From assembly GCA_050743385.1 (NCBI GenBank), contig JBOGFJ010000008.1, positions 1 through 26,988 of the forward strand: a stretch of 26,988 nt of DNA, in the 5' to 3' direction. Position 1 is the stretch's first letter. Each line of letters opens with the position of its first letter. Positions 1 through 6,789 of this stretch are shown here, in pieces. The notes beneath the pieces are model-generated. The model saw nothing but the letters and a program-made list of their open reading frames with translations, was not told the origin of the DNA and made no database searches. The position numbers and the translations under genes are program-made. This DNA comes from JACDBD01 sp050743385 (lineage in GTDB: Bacteria; Actinomycetota; Acidimicrobiia; IMCC26256; JACDBD01).

Positions 1-45
1 GAGTAGGAGCGAGTCGGAGGCCGGAATATGCCTGCTCGAATGGGA

Positions 46-87
46 AGCCGACGCCCGGACTCGAACCGGGGACCCCTTCATTACGAG
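46..87 (-). tRNA. tRNA-Thr(CGT) 3' half only (probable att site)
   Basis: Read on the minus strand, this holds an anticodon loop CTCGTAA (81-87, anticodon CGT at 83-85), the 3' anticodon-stem strand TGAAG (76-80), a variable region, a perfect T arm CCCGG-TTCGAGT-CCGGG (54-70) and the 3' acceptor strand CGTCGGC (47-53) with a T discriminator. The sequence upstream of the loop cannot pair with TGAAG, and no D arm or 5' acceptor strand (GCCGACG) is present. It is therefore a fragment, not a functional tRNA. Identity confined to the anticodon loop through the 3' end is the usual core of tyrosine-recombinase attachment sites. The replaced 5' side lies to the right, so an inserted element would extend rightwards from about 88. 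Confidence 0.75.
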
Positions 88-107
88 TTTCGAGCCGCTG
101 CCACCAC

Positions 108-188
108 GAGTCACCCAGGAGTCACCTCTGGTCACTCGCTACGCCGGTTCGCCGAGACTGGAGATGACTCACGACGACTGGAGATGAC
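108..188. repeat. short direct repeats beside the tRNA fragment
   Basis: GAGTCACC occurs at 108-115 and 119-126 (11-bp period), with a related GGTCAC at 130-135. A separate 13-bp direct repeat, GACTGGAGATGAC, occurs at 156-168 and 176-188 (20-bp period). Short direct repeats phased with the helix next to a tRNA core resemble the arm-type binding sites of tyrosine integrases. That role is inferred only; no integrase gene is visible nearby. Confidence 0.5.
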
Positions 189-778
189 AACCCCGTAGAC
201 TCATGGTGAACCTCGCTGCTGTTGACTTGGCAGAGAACGGTGCGCCACGACAGGTCCACGCGCCCTTCTCGATGCACACCCCAGTAGCGCCTTCGCCCCC
301 GGTGGCGAGCAACGCATGGAGCGAAGCGTCCGTGACACTCGCTGCGAGGAACAGCAGGCTCGCGCTGCGCTCCTGCTCTGAGGCGACGCCACTCGTCCTT
401 GGAGTGGTCGGGCAAGTTATTGCGAATATCTGATGACGATCGCGGTGACGTCGATGTCGCTGGCAGCCAGTGGAGCGCTGTGCTGAGCGGCCAGAATGGC
501 GGCCCTCGACAGGTCGTGGAGGTCGGGAGGCCGGGGTGACGAAGACAGACGGGGTCACCGACGTGGAGCGGCTGGTGGTGTCCGCTGTTCAGGCTGGTTT
601 GGCGGTTGAGTTGCGGATCTTGAAGCCAGGAGCTGGCGACGGCGGCGACAACCGATGAGTTCGGTGCGGTGGTCGGGTCTAACCGAGCGAAGACTGATCT
701 TGACCCGGCTTCGGGGGACAACGTGTCCACGGAAGCGGGGCGAGGTCCGACCCCAACCCCAACCACGAAGGGACCGCG
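189..778. other. about 590 bp with no supported gene
   Basis: Short open frames exist on both strands, but none gives a recognisable protein, and none has a convincing ribosome site or actinobacterial third-position GC pattern. Composition looks less GC-rich than the rest of the window. With the tRNA fragment to its left, this is best read as non-coding or decayed DNA at the end of an integrated element. Confidence 0.5.
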
Positions 779-1162
779 ATCATAACGAGGACAACCGACG
801 AGGTCATCGACCGCTTCAACCGGGCGTTCCAGGAGCGGGACGCCACCCTCCTCGAGGACATCATCGCCCCTGACTGCGTCATGGAGAGCGTCCAGCCAGC
901 CCCCGACGGCACCCGCTACGAGGGTTATGACGCGTCGTTCAGCTCGTGGAAGGCGCTCATCGACGACACCACCAGCCACTTCGAGGTGGAGGACGTCCAC
1001 ACCGGCGACGAGTGGGCGCTCATCCGTTGGCGCTACGTCTGGGGCCCCGGCTCCGACGACTCGGTCCGTGGCGTCAACGTCATGCGGGTCGTCGATGGCA
1101 AGATCGTCGAGGCCGCCGGCTACTCGAAGACCGCGCCGATGGTCGCCGCCCTGGAGAGCTGA
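779..1162 (+). CDS. SnoaL-like / NTF2-fold protein with non-canonical start
   Basis: A protein of about 127 residues with the alpha+beta barrel pattern of the SnoaL/NTF2 superfamily: an N-terminal helix (TTDEVIDRFNRAFQERD), a conserved 'LLEDIIAPDC' strand, 'EWALIRWRYVWG' and a closing 'VMRVVDGKIVEAAGY'. Members are small isomerases, hydrolases or ligand-binding proteins; the substrate cannot be predicted. The family-like N-terminus is read from codons upstream of the first ATG (881), so starting at 881 would delete the first helix. Between the in-frame stop at 701 and that ATG there is no ATG, GTG, TTG or CTG. A GAAGGG ribosome site (767-772) points to ATC at 779 or ATA at 782. Either a rare AUC/AUA start is used or the start codon has mutated. 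The following hydrolase-fold gene begins 12 nt downstream. Confidence 0.7.
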   Translation: MITRTTDEVIDRFNRAFQERDATLLEDIIAPDCVMESVQPAPDGTRYEGYDASFSSWKALIDDTTSHFEVEDVHTGDEWALIRWRYVWGPGSDDSVRGVNVMRVVDGKIVEAAGYSKTAPMVAALES

Positions 1163-1174
1163 CTCGGTGATCTG

Positions 1175-2017
1175 ATGGCCGCCGTCAACGCCAATGAGGT
1201 CGCCCTGGGCATCGAGTCCTTCGGTGATGACGACGCACCACTCGTCCTGCTCGCGGGAGGGACGACGATGCTCTCCTGGCCCGACGCGCTCTGCGAGCGC
1301 CTCGCCGACGGCGGGCGACGCGTGGTGCGCTACGACCTGCGCGACAGCGGCGAGTCGACGACAGCGGACCCGGAGGCGCCTGCCTACACCCTGCGCGACC
1401 TCGCCGCCGACGCGGCGGCCCTTGCCGACGCGCTCGGCGGCGGGCCCGCGCACCTCGCGGGGATCGGCGTCGGCGGGATGGTCGCCCAGGTGGCAGTGCT
1501 CGACCATCCGGGCGCGTTCTCGGCCCTCACCCTGGCCGGCACCCGCGCGGTCGCGCCCGGCCCGCCCGACGATGACCTCCCCGACCATGACCAGGCGACG
1601 ATGAGCCGGCTGTTCGCGCATCCGATGCCCGACTGGACCGACCGCGAGGCGGTGGCGGAGTTCGCCGCCGCCGGCGCGGAGATCCTCGGCGACGACCCCG
1701 TCGCCGCGCGCGCGATCGCCGCGCGCATCTGGGACCGCACGCCCGGCACCGCAGCCCCGGTCCAGATGGCCAACCAGATTGGCATGGTGTTCGCCAAGCT
1801 CGACTGCAAACCCCGTTGGCGCGAGCGTCTGCCCGAGATCGAGGTCCCCACGCTCGTCGTCCACGGCCGCCGCGACCCGTTCTTCCCCGTCGGCAACGGC
1901 GAGGCGATCGCGCGCGAGATCCCCGGGGCGCGGCTACTCGTCCTCGAGGAGGCCGCCACGTCGATCCCCGATGCGGCGGCCGGCGAGGTCGCCGAGGCGA
2001 TGCTCGCGCTCGGGTAG
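1175..2017 (+). CDS. alpha/beta-hydrolase fold protein lacking Ser and His
   Basis: A 280-residue alpha/beta-hydrolase fold protein that resembles the RdmC/aclacinomycin methylesterase type: strand 'LVLLAGG' (23-29), 'VVRYDLRDSGES' (50-61), elbow near 96-102 and 'PTLVVHGRRDPFF' late in the protein. The nucleophile elbow reads G-I-G-V-G (96-100), so the Ser of GxSxG is Gly98. Where the catalytic His normally follows (usually a GH motif after the last strand), the sequence is LEEAATSIPDAAA with no His. Only the Asp (RRDPF) remains. It is therefore probably catalytically inactive or has another role such as binding or scaffolding. It lies 12 nt after the SnoaL-like gene, so the two are probably co-transcribed. 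Start ATG at 1175. Confidence 0.85.
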   Translation: MAAVNANEVALGIESFGDDDAPLVLLAGGTTMLSWPDALCERLADGGRRVVRYDLRDSGESTTADPEAPAYTLRDLAADAAALADALGGGPAHLAGIGVGGMVAQVAVLDHPGAFSALTLAGTRAVAPGPPDDDLPDHDQATMSRLFAHPMPDWTDREAVAEFAAAGAEILGDDPVAARAIAARIWDRTPGTAAPVQMANQIGMVFAKLDCKPRWRERLPEIEVPTLVVHGRRDPFFPVGNGEAIAREIPGARLLVLEEAATSIPDAAAGEVAEAMLALG

Positions 2018-2022
2018 AGGAC

Positions 2023-2056
2023 GGCGCGTGCCGCGCGGGTATGGCATCCGCGCGCC
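2023..2056 (+). terminator. weak hairpin after hydrolase-fold gene
   Basis: GGCGCGTGCC (2023-2032) pairs with GGCA (2043-2046) and CGCGCC (2051-2056), leaving a 4-nt bulge on the 3' side. It begins 5 nt after the stop codon. There is no T run, so termination is only a possibility. Confidence 0.3.
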
Positions 2057-2336
2057 GACTCGCCTTTGGCCAGGTTCCGTCGTCCTGTGCGGGTCGCTGA
2101 GATCGCGATCGGTGATGACCGGAGTCCCGCGGTAATCCCGATGCGCTCGCCGTTCCCATGGCTAGCCTCGACGATATGGAACCGCGCTCTCGTCTTCGTA
2201 CCGCCCGGCGGCCGTCGATGATGCGAGCAGTTCGCGTTCCTCGCTAGGACGCTCCTCGAACCGTTGCGGTGCCCGGGCGGCGGTGAACACGCCCGTAGAA
2301 GCGCTTCGACGCGCGCACGATCGAGGAGCGAACCAC
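2057..2336. other. intergenic, no gene seen
   Basis: Together with the hairpin, this makes about 319 bp between the hydrolase-fold gene and the kinase-fold gene. No protein-like frame, RNA gene or repeat was recognised. It presumably carries the promoter of the downstream gene, but no clear -35/-10 pair stands out. Confidence 0.4.
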
Positions 2337-3215
2337 GTGAGGATGCACGGTGACCGTCAAGTGGACAGCGACGAAGCGCTCGTTCAGGAGCTGCTCGCGG
2401 ATCAGTTCCCCGAGTGGGCGGCGCTCCCGATCAGGCGACTCCCGTCCGACGGGACCGACAACGCGCTCTACCGCCTCGGCGACGACCTCGTCGTGCGGCT
2501 GCCTTTGATCGAGTGGGCGGTGGAACAGGTCGAGAAGGAGCACACGTGGTTGCCCAAGATCGCGCCACTCCTGCCGCTCGCGGTGCCCGAGCCGCTCGTG
2601 ATGGGACAGCCGGGGCACGGCTATCCCTGGCACTGGTCGGTCTATCGCTGGATCGACGGCGAGAACGCCCACCCCGACCGAATCAGCGACGCGCGGCAGG
2701 CAGCGATCGACCTCGCCGGGTTCGTCGCGGCCCTGCACGCGCTCGACCTCCCAGGTGCGCCGGTGTCGCGGCGTGGCGTGCCGCTCGTCACCAAGGACGA
2801 GGCGACGCGCTGGGCGATCAACGCGGTGCGCCACGACTTCGACCCCGACGCGCTCACCGCGGTCTGGGAGGAGGCGATCGCGACGCCGCCCTGGGACGGC
2901 CGACCGATGTGGGTCCACGCCGATCTGACGGACGGCAACATCCTTGTCCGGGGCGGGCGGCTCCACGCCGTGATCGACTTCAGCATGCTCGGGCTCGGCG
3001 AGCCGGCGAACGACCTGGACGCGGCATGGGACCTGTTCTCCGGAGAGAGCCGCGAGGCCTTTCGGACAGCACTCGGAATCGATGGCGCGACATGGGCGCG
3101 CGGTCGCGGGTGGGCGATCAGCTCAGTGTTCGGCATCGTGTACTACGAGCACACCAACCCCGGGATCGTGGCACGCTGCCGGCGCAGAGTCGCCGCCGTC
3201 CTCGCCGAGCCCTGA
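2337..3215 (+). CDS. aminoglycoside phosphotransferase (APH)-fold kinase
   Basis: A 292-residue member of the APH/choline-kinase superfamily. 'DNALYRLGDDLVVRLP' is the N-lobe strand carrying the nucleotide-binding Arg/Lys region. The catalytic loop is 'HADLTDGNILV' (H194, D196, N201), followed by 'VIDFSMLGLGEPANDLDAAW', whose Asp binds metal. Proteins of this pattern are common in actinobacteria and are often labelled aminoglycoside phosphotransferases without evidence of resistance; the substrate is unknown. I chose GTG at 2337 because GAGGAGCG (2323-2330) sits 6 nt upstream and the family N-terminus begins here. An in-frame GTG at 2283 would add 18 unlikely residues, and ATG at 2343 is another option. 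It stands alone, with a convergent hydrolase 53 nt downstream. Confidence 0.85.
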   Translation: MRMHGDRQVDSDEALVQELLADQFPEWAALPIRRLPSDGTDNALYRLGDDLVVRLPLIEWAVEQVEKEHTWLPKIAPLLPLAVPEPLVMGQPGHGYPWHWSVYRWIDGENAHPDRISDARQAAIDLAGFVAALHALDLPGAPVSRRGVPLVTKDEATRWAINAVRHDFDPDALTAVWEEAIATPPWDGRPMWVHADLTDGNILVRGGRLHAVIDFSMLGLGEPANDLDAAWDLFSGESREAFRTALGIDGATWARGRGWAISSVFGIVYYEHTNPGIVARCRRRVAAVLAEP

Positions 3216-3268
3216 GTCGATCAATGTCGTCGAAGTCGACGTGGATCCATTCGCAGCGGGGCATTCGC

Positions 3269-4072
3269 CTAGTGCGCTCCGTTGGCGAACTCGCGGACGA
3301 GCGCGACCCACTCGGCCGGATGGGTCTGGTGGGGCACGTGGCCCGCGCCGGGGATGGTCGTCACCCGCGCGTGGTCCATCACCTCGGCCAGTCGGGCGAC
3401 GATCGCCGCGAAGAAGGGCGGGCTCTGATCGCCCCGTGTGAGCAGGACCGGACACGAAAGTGCCGCGAGCCCGTCGAGGTCGATGTTCCGCCAGTCGGGA
3501 TCGCGCATCTCGCCGACAAACGTCCCCGCGTTCGCGGTCATGGCGGCGCGTTCCTCCGGAGGCATCAGGTCCCACGCCCCCGGCCCGATGGCCACCTCCT
3601 CGACGAAAAGCCGCGCACCGGCCTCAGCTTCGCCCCCCTCGATGAGCGAAACGACCGCGCCCACACCCTCGTTGACCTGCGCGACGACCGGGTCGCCGGA
3701 CACGAGCGCCATGAGCGGCGGCTCATGGGCGCACAGTGAGCGCACCAACTCGGGACGGCGGGCGGCCAGGCCGACCGCGATCGACGCGCCGAACGAGTTC
3801 GCGACGAGGTGCGTAGGCGCCAAAGCGTGCGCTTCGATCAGCGCGGCAAGGTCGTCCTCGTCGTCACGCCGCGTCCCCGGCTTCGGAGAGTCTTCGCTGC
3901 GCGTGTGCCCGCGGCGGTCGTAGCTGACAACCCGAAACGCCTTCGAGAGGTCGTCCTCCACGAACACCCACGCCTGACGGTCGTCCCAGCTCCCGTGCAC
4001 GAGAACAAGGGGCTCCCCGCTCCCAGCCTCGTGGACCAGAAGCCGGACGCCGTTGACCTGAACGAGCTGCAC
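3269..4072 (-). CDS. alpha/beta hydrolase, intact triad
   Basis: A 267-residue alpha/beta hydrolase. The oxyanion-hole strand is 'LVLVHGSWDDR' (H26-G27), the nucleophile elbow is A-N-S93-F-G (the first Gly of GxSxG is Ala), the acid is the Asp of 'LLTRGDQSPPF', and the base is His245 in 'PGAGHVPHQTHP'. All triad residues are present, in contrast to the hydrolase-fold protein at 1175-2017. The substrate is unknown; esterase, lactonase or haloperoxidase-like activity are all possible. Start GTG at 4072; the protein begins 'MQLVQVNGVRLLVHEAG', the usual family N-terminus. It is divergent from the methyltransferase at 4274 across a 201-bp spacer and convergent with the kinase-fold gene. Confidence 0.88.
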   Translation of the reverse strand: MQLVQVNGVRLLVHEAGSGEPLVLVHGSWDDRQAWVFVEDDLSKAFRVVSYDRRGHTRSEDSPKPGTRRDDEDDLAALIEAHALAPTHLVANSFGASIAVGLAARRPELVRSLCAHEPPLMALVSGDPVVAQVNEGVGAVVSLIEGGEAEAGARLFVEEVAIGPGAWDLMPPEERAAMTANAGTFVGEMRDPDWRNIDLDGLAALSCPVLLTRGDQSPPFFAAIVARLAEVMDHARVTTIPGAGHVPHQTHPAEWVALVREFANGAH

Positions 4073-4273
4073 GACCCGACCGTATCCGGCGTCGTCCGGC
4101 GACCGCTAGAGCCGGTGCCCGCGGCGGACCGCCGATTCATGACAGCCAGTTCGTGCCACGGGCCGGCGACAGAATGTGAACGACCGAATGTCGGCCAGGT
4201 CCGCCGACGAATCGATGCAGACGGCACGCACGGGTGCGGTTCGGCCGCGCGCGCAAGAGGGCACAATGCGCTC

Positions 4274-5089
4274 GTGACAGGGACGTCGTCGCAGCCACCG
4301 GGCTGGCTGCGCGCAGAGGCACGTCGCGTCTATGGCGTCGATCCGGGCGGCTACGACGCCGGGCGGCCCGAGTATCCGGAGCGGGTGTACGAGCTGCTCG
4401 CGACCCGGTGCCGTGTCGGGCACGGGACGCAGGCCCTGGAGATCGGCCCGGGCACGGGCCGGGTCACGCGTCGACTCGTCGACCTTGGTGCCGCCGTGAC
4501 CGCCGTGGAGCCCGACCCGGGGCTCGCCGAGTACCTGGTCACGTTGATGGAAGGGCGCCCCGTCAACGTCGTGGTCTCGTCGTTCGAGGACGCTCCGCTC
4601 GTCGACGACGTCTTCGATGTTGCCGTGGCCGCGATGTCGTTCCATTGGGTCGATCAGCAGGCTGGCCTGGCGAAGCTCGGGCGAGTGATTCGCACAGGCG
4701 GGTGGGCAGCGCTCTGGTGGACGGTCTTCGGTGACCCCGATCGCCCCGACCCGTTCGACGACGCGACGAAGAGGCTGCTGGAAGACGAGGCGACCCTTGC
4801 ATCGCCGCACCAACCCAAGTTCGAGGTGGACGTCGCGCAGCGGACGTGGGACCTGGCGAACCGCGCGGGGCTTGTCGACGCGGAAGGCGAGCTGATCCGC
4901 TGGACCGTTCAGCTCGACCCGGATGCCGTGAGAGCGCTGTACGCCTCGATGATCAGAATTCGCCGGCTCCCCTTGGATGAGCGCGAGCGGCTGCTCGATG
5001 TGATCGCCGCAATCGCGGCGCAAGACTTCGGTGGCGTGGTGGAGCGGCCCTTCGTCACCGCTGTCTACACCGCGCGCCGGCCCGACTGA
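4274..5089 (+). CDS. class I SAM-dependent methyltransferase
   Basis: A 271-residue class I methyltransferase. Motif I 'ALEIGPGTGRVTRRL' is at about 54-68, the acidic ribose-binding residue is in 'VTAVEPDPGLAEYL', and motif IV-like 'FDVAVAAMSFHWVD' follows. The 'YDAGRPEYPERVYELL' N-terminus and 'SFHWVD' motif match the Methyltransf_11 group of actinobacterial enzymes with small-molecule substrates; the acceptor is unknown. GTG at 4274 is chosen because it precedes this conserved N-terminus; the ribosome site (AAGAGG at 4255-4260) is rather distant. The frame is open upstream but overlaps the divergent hydrolase and has no homology there. A second, different methyltransferase starts 105 nt downstream. 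Confidence 0.88.
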   Translation: MTGTSSQPPGWLRAEARRVYGVDPGGYDAGRPEYPERVYELLATRCRVGHGTQALEIGPGTGRVTRRLVDLGAAVTAVEPDPGLAEYLVTLMEGRPVNVVVSSFEDAPLVDDVFDVAVAAMSFHWVDQQAGLAKLGRVIRTGGWAALWWTVFGDPDRPDPFDDATKRLLEDEATLASPHQPKFEVDVAQRTWDLANRAGLVDAEGELIRWTVQLDPDAVRALYASMIRIRRLPLDERERLLDVIAAIAAQDFGGVVERPFVTAVYTARRPD

Positions 5090-5194
5090 CGGTCGTCGCA
5101 GCCGGCCGGAGCGGTACCGCCGGTCGGGTGGGCCTCGCCGCCGTACGAGGGGAATTTACCGCCGCGTGCGGGGCGACCCTGTCAGAGTGCGTCC

Positions 5195-5947
5195 GTGCCA
5201 AGGAACTACTTCGACGAACGGATAGCGGAGCGGTACGAGACCTACTGGGCGAACCTGTTCGAGCCCGCGGTCGTCGAGGCGGCGGTGACCTTCCTCGCCG
5301 ATCTGACCGGAGGAGGGGCCGCGCTCGAGCTCGGCATCGGTACCGGTCGTCTCGCGTTACCGCTCAGCCGGCGCGGTGTTCGCGTGCACGGGATCGAGCT
5401 GTCGCCAGCCATGGTCGAGCAGCTGCGGGCGAAGCCGGGTGCCGACGGCATCGGCGTGACGATCGGCGACTTCGCGACCACCAGGGTGGACGGGACGTTC
5501 GAGGTCGCCTACCTCGCGCGCAACACGATCATGAATCTGACCACACAAGACGAGCAGGTTGCGTGCTTCTGCAACGTCGCCGCGCATCTGGAGCCCGGCG
5601 GATGCTTCGTGATCGAGGTCATTGTTCCTGGGCTCCGACGGCTCCCGCCCGGCGAGACCATGCAGGCGTTCACCGTGACCCCGACGCACCTCGGCTTCGA
5701 CGAGTACTTCGACCTGGCGGCGCAAATCTCCCTCTCTCACCACTACTGGGTGGTCGACGGCCGACTCGAGACCTTCTCGGCGCCGTTTCGCTACGTGTGG
5801 CCGTCCGAGCTGGACCTGATGGCGCGATTCGCCGGAATGACCTTGCGCGAGCGGTGGAGCGACTGGAACCGTGAGCCTTTCACGAGCGACAGCAGGAGCC
5901 ACGTCTCGGTCTGGGAAAAGGCCGACCGTGCCCCGCGTAGCCGGTAG
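5195..5947 (+). CDS. class I SAM-dependent methyltransferase (second)
   Basis: A 250-residue methyltransferase, not a duplicate of its neighbour. Motif I is 'ALELGIGTGRLALPL' (43-57), the ribose-binding acidic residue is in 'VHGIELSPAMVEQL', then 'GDFATTRVDGTFEVAYLARNTIMNLTTQDEQ' gives the motif II/III region, followed by 'LEPGGCFVIEV'. The 'ARNTIMNL' and C-terminal 'PSELDLMARFAGMTLRERW' segments are typical of Methyltransf_25-type enzymes of unknown acceptor. Start GTG at 5195. It runs in the same direction as the preceding methyltransferase and ends 74 nt before a strong hairpin that separates it from the convergent gene at 6061. Confidence 0.9.
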   Translation: MPRNYFDERIAERYETYWANLFEPAVVEAAVTFLADLTGGGAALELGIGTGRLALPLSRRGVRVHGIELSPAMVEQLRAKPGADGIGVTIGDFATTRVDGTFEVAYLARNTIMNLTTQDEQVACFCNVAAHLEPGGCFVIEVIVPGLRRLPPGETMQAFTVTPTHLGFDEYFDLAAQISLSHHYWVVDGRLETFSAPFRYVWPSELDLMARFAGMTLRERWSDWNREPFTSDSRSHVSVWEKADRAPRSR

Positions 5948-6021
5948 TCGATTGCGCTGCGCTGCTCTCTGCCGATGAGTTCGCGTGCGCGCTTCGGTCG
6001 GGAACTTGTCGCGCAGGAGTT

Positions 6022-6049
6022 TTCTTCGGCGGCCGCGTCCGCTGAAGAA
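6022..6049. terminator. bidirectional hairpin terminator
   Basis: An 11-bp stem (6022-6032 with 6039-6049, one G-T wobble) encloses the 6-nt loop CCGCGT. It lies between two convergent genes, 74 nt after the methyltransferase stop and 11 nt beyond the end of the oxygenase-like gene. The outer stem is TTCTTC/GAAGAA, so either transcript carries a U-rich or A-rich arm. There is no separate T run. Confidence 0.65.
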
Positions 6050-6060
6050 CACGCCGCCCG

Positions 6061-6762
6061 TTACGGCATTTGCGAGCGGATCCAGCGGTCGAGAGCGGGG
6101 CCGCTCTCGAAGCTGGAGATGAGCGCGTAGCGGGGCGTATCGCCGGTATGGCAGACGACGTGCCACAGCCGCTGGGTGTCGACGACGTAGCGAGAGCCGC
6201 GGTGCAACGGAACGTGCACTTCGGTCGAGGGATCGGGCAGCCCGTCGTCGCCGGTCTCCATCAGCACCATGAAGCTGTCGGGGTTGTCGGTGAGCTCGAG
6301 CCACGACCGCACGACCCACCCTTCGTCGCGTGGGTTGAAGCGGTTGTTGTCGTCGCGATGGATCTGGGGGAGGGCGTCGTCGTAGCTCTGGGGTTCGAGC
6401 TTGATGACCCGGACCCGCCCGTAGTCGGCGCCGACTGCGGTGACGTAGTCGACGATGGTGGGGCAATTCTCGCCGTTGGAGGTGATCTTCCCGCCCTTGT
6501 CGGGCTGCTCGTCGCCGGGCTTCCAGAAGCCGCGGCAGTCGAGCTCGCCGTCGGCGGTGGCGATCGGCGCGAAGTTGGTGTCGCCGCCACTCTTCCAATC
6601 CATGTACTCGAGCTCGAGGTACTCGGATTCGGGGATCGGCTCCTCGAGGTCGCGCAGCTGCACGTAGCCGCGCTCGGCCAGAACGTCGAGGCGCGCGTGG
6701 GGCGTGTCGAGGGGGATGTCGACCGACCAGTGGTCGGCTGCGAGCCAGGGGGCGCGCGGCAT
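6061..6762 (-). CDS. aspartyl/asparaginyl hydroxylase-like 2OG/Fe(II) oxygenase
   Basis: A 233-residue protein with the cupin-type Fe(II)/2-oxoglutarate ligand pattern: H135-x-D137 in 'PQIHRDDNNRF', a distal His in 'RLWHVVCHTGDTPRY' (H201 or H205), and R211 placed to bind 2-oxoglutarate. 'WLELTDNPDSFMVLME' and 'HRGSRYVVDTQRLWHVV' form core strands similar to the Asp/Asn beta-hydroxylase superfamily. It is probably a small soluble oxygenase; the substrate is unknown. It starts 27 nt downstream of the P450 stop on the same strand and probably shares its transcript, so both may oxidise the same molecule in sequence. ATG at 6762, stop TAA. Family assignment rests on motif reading only. Confidence 0.65.
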   Translation of the reverse strand: MPRAPWLAADHWSVDIPLDTPHARLDVLAERGYVQLRDLEEPIPESEYLELEYMDWKSGGDTNFAPIATADGELDCRGFWKPGDEQPDKGGKITSNGENCPTIVDYVTAVGADYGRVRVIKLEPQSYDDALPQIHRDDNNRFNPRDEGWVVRSWLELTDNPDSFMVLMETGDDGLPDPSTEVHVPLHRGSRYVVDTQRLWHVVCHTGDTPRYALISSFESGPALDRWIRSQMP

Positions 6763-6789
6763 GGACCGACAGTGTACGGGCCGGCTCCG

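Noticed and set aside
169..660. Possible integrase gene next to the tRNA fragment
   Set aside because: I examined frames on both strands for the R...H-x-x-R...Y pattern and C-terminal 'GH' motif and found none; the short frames are low-complexity.
122..1864. Long open frame on the minus strand (about 580 codons)
   Set aside because: It is antisense to the SnoaL-like and hydrolase-fold genes, gives an Arg/Gly/Val-rich sequence with no family signature, and arises from high GC at third positions.
2337..3215. Reading the APH-fold gene as an aminoglycoside resistance determinant
   Set aside because: Only superfamily motifs are visible, and the gene lies among metabolic genes with no mobile context; resistance cannot be claimed.
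4274..5947. Tandem duplication of methyltransferase genes
   Set aside because: The two proteins share only class I fold motifs, with different N- and C-terminal regions, so a recent duplication is not supported.
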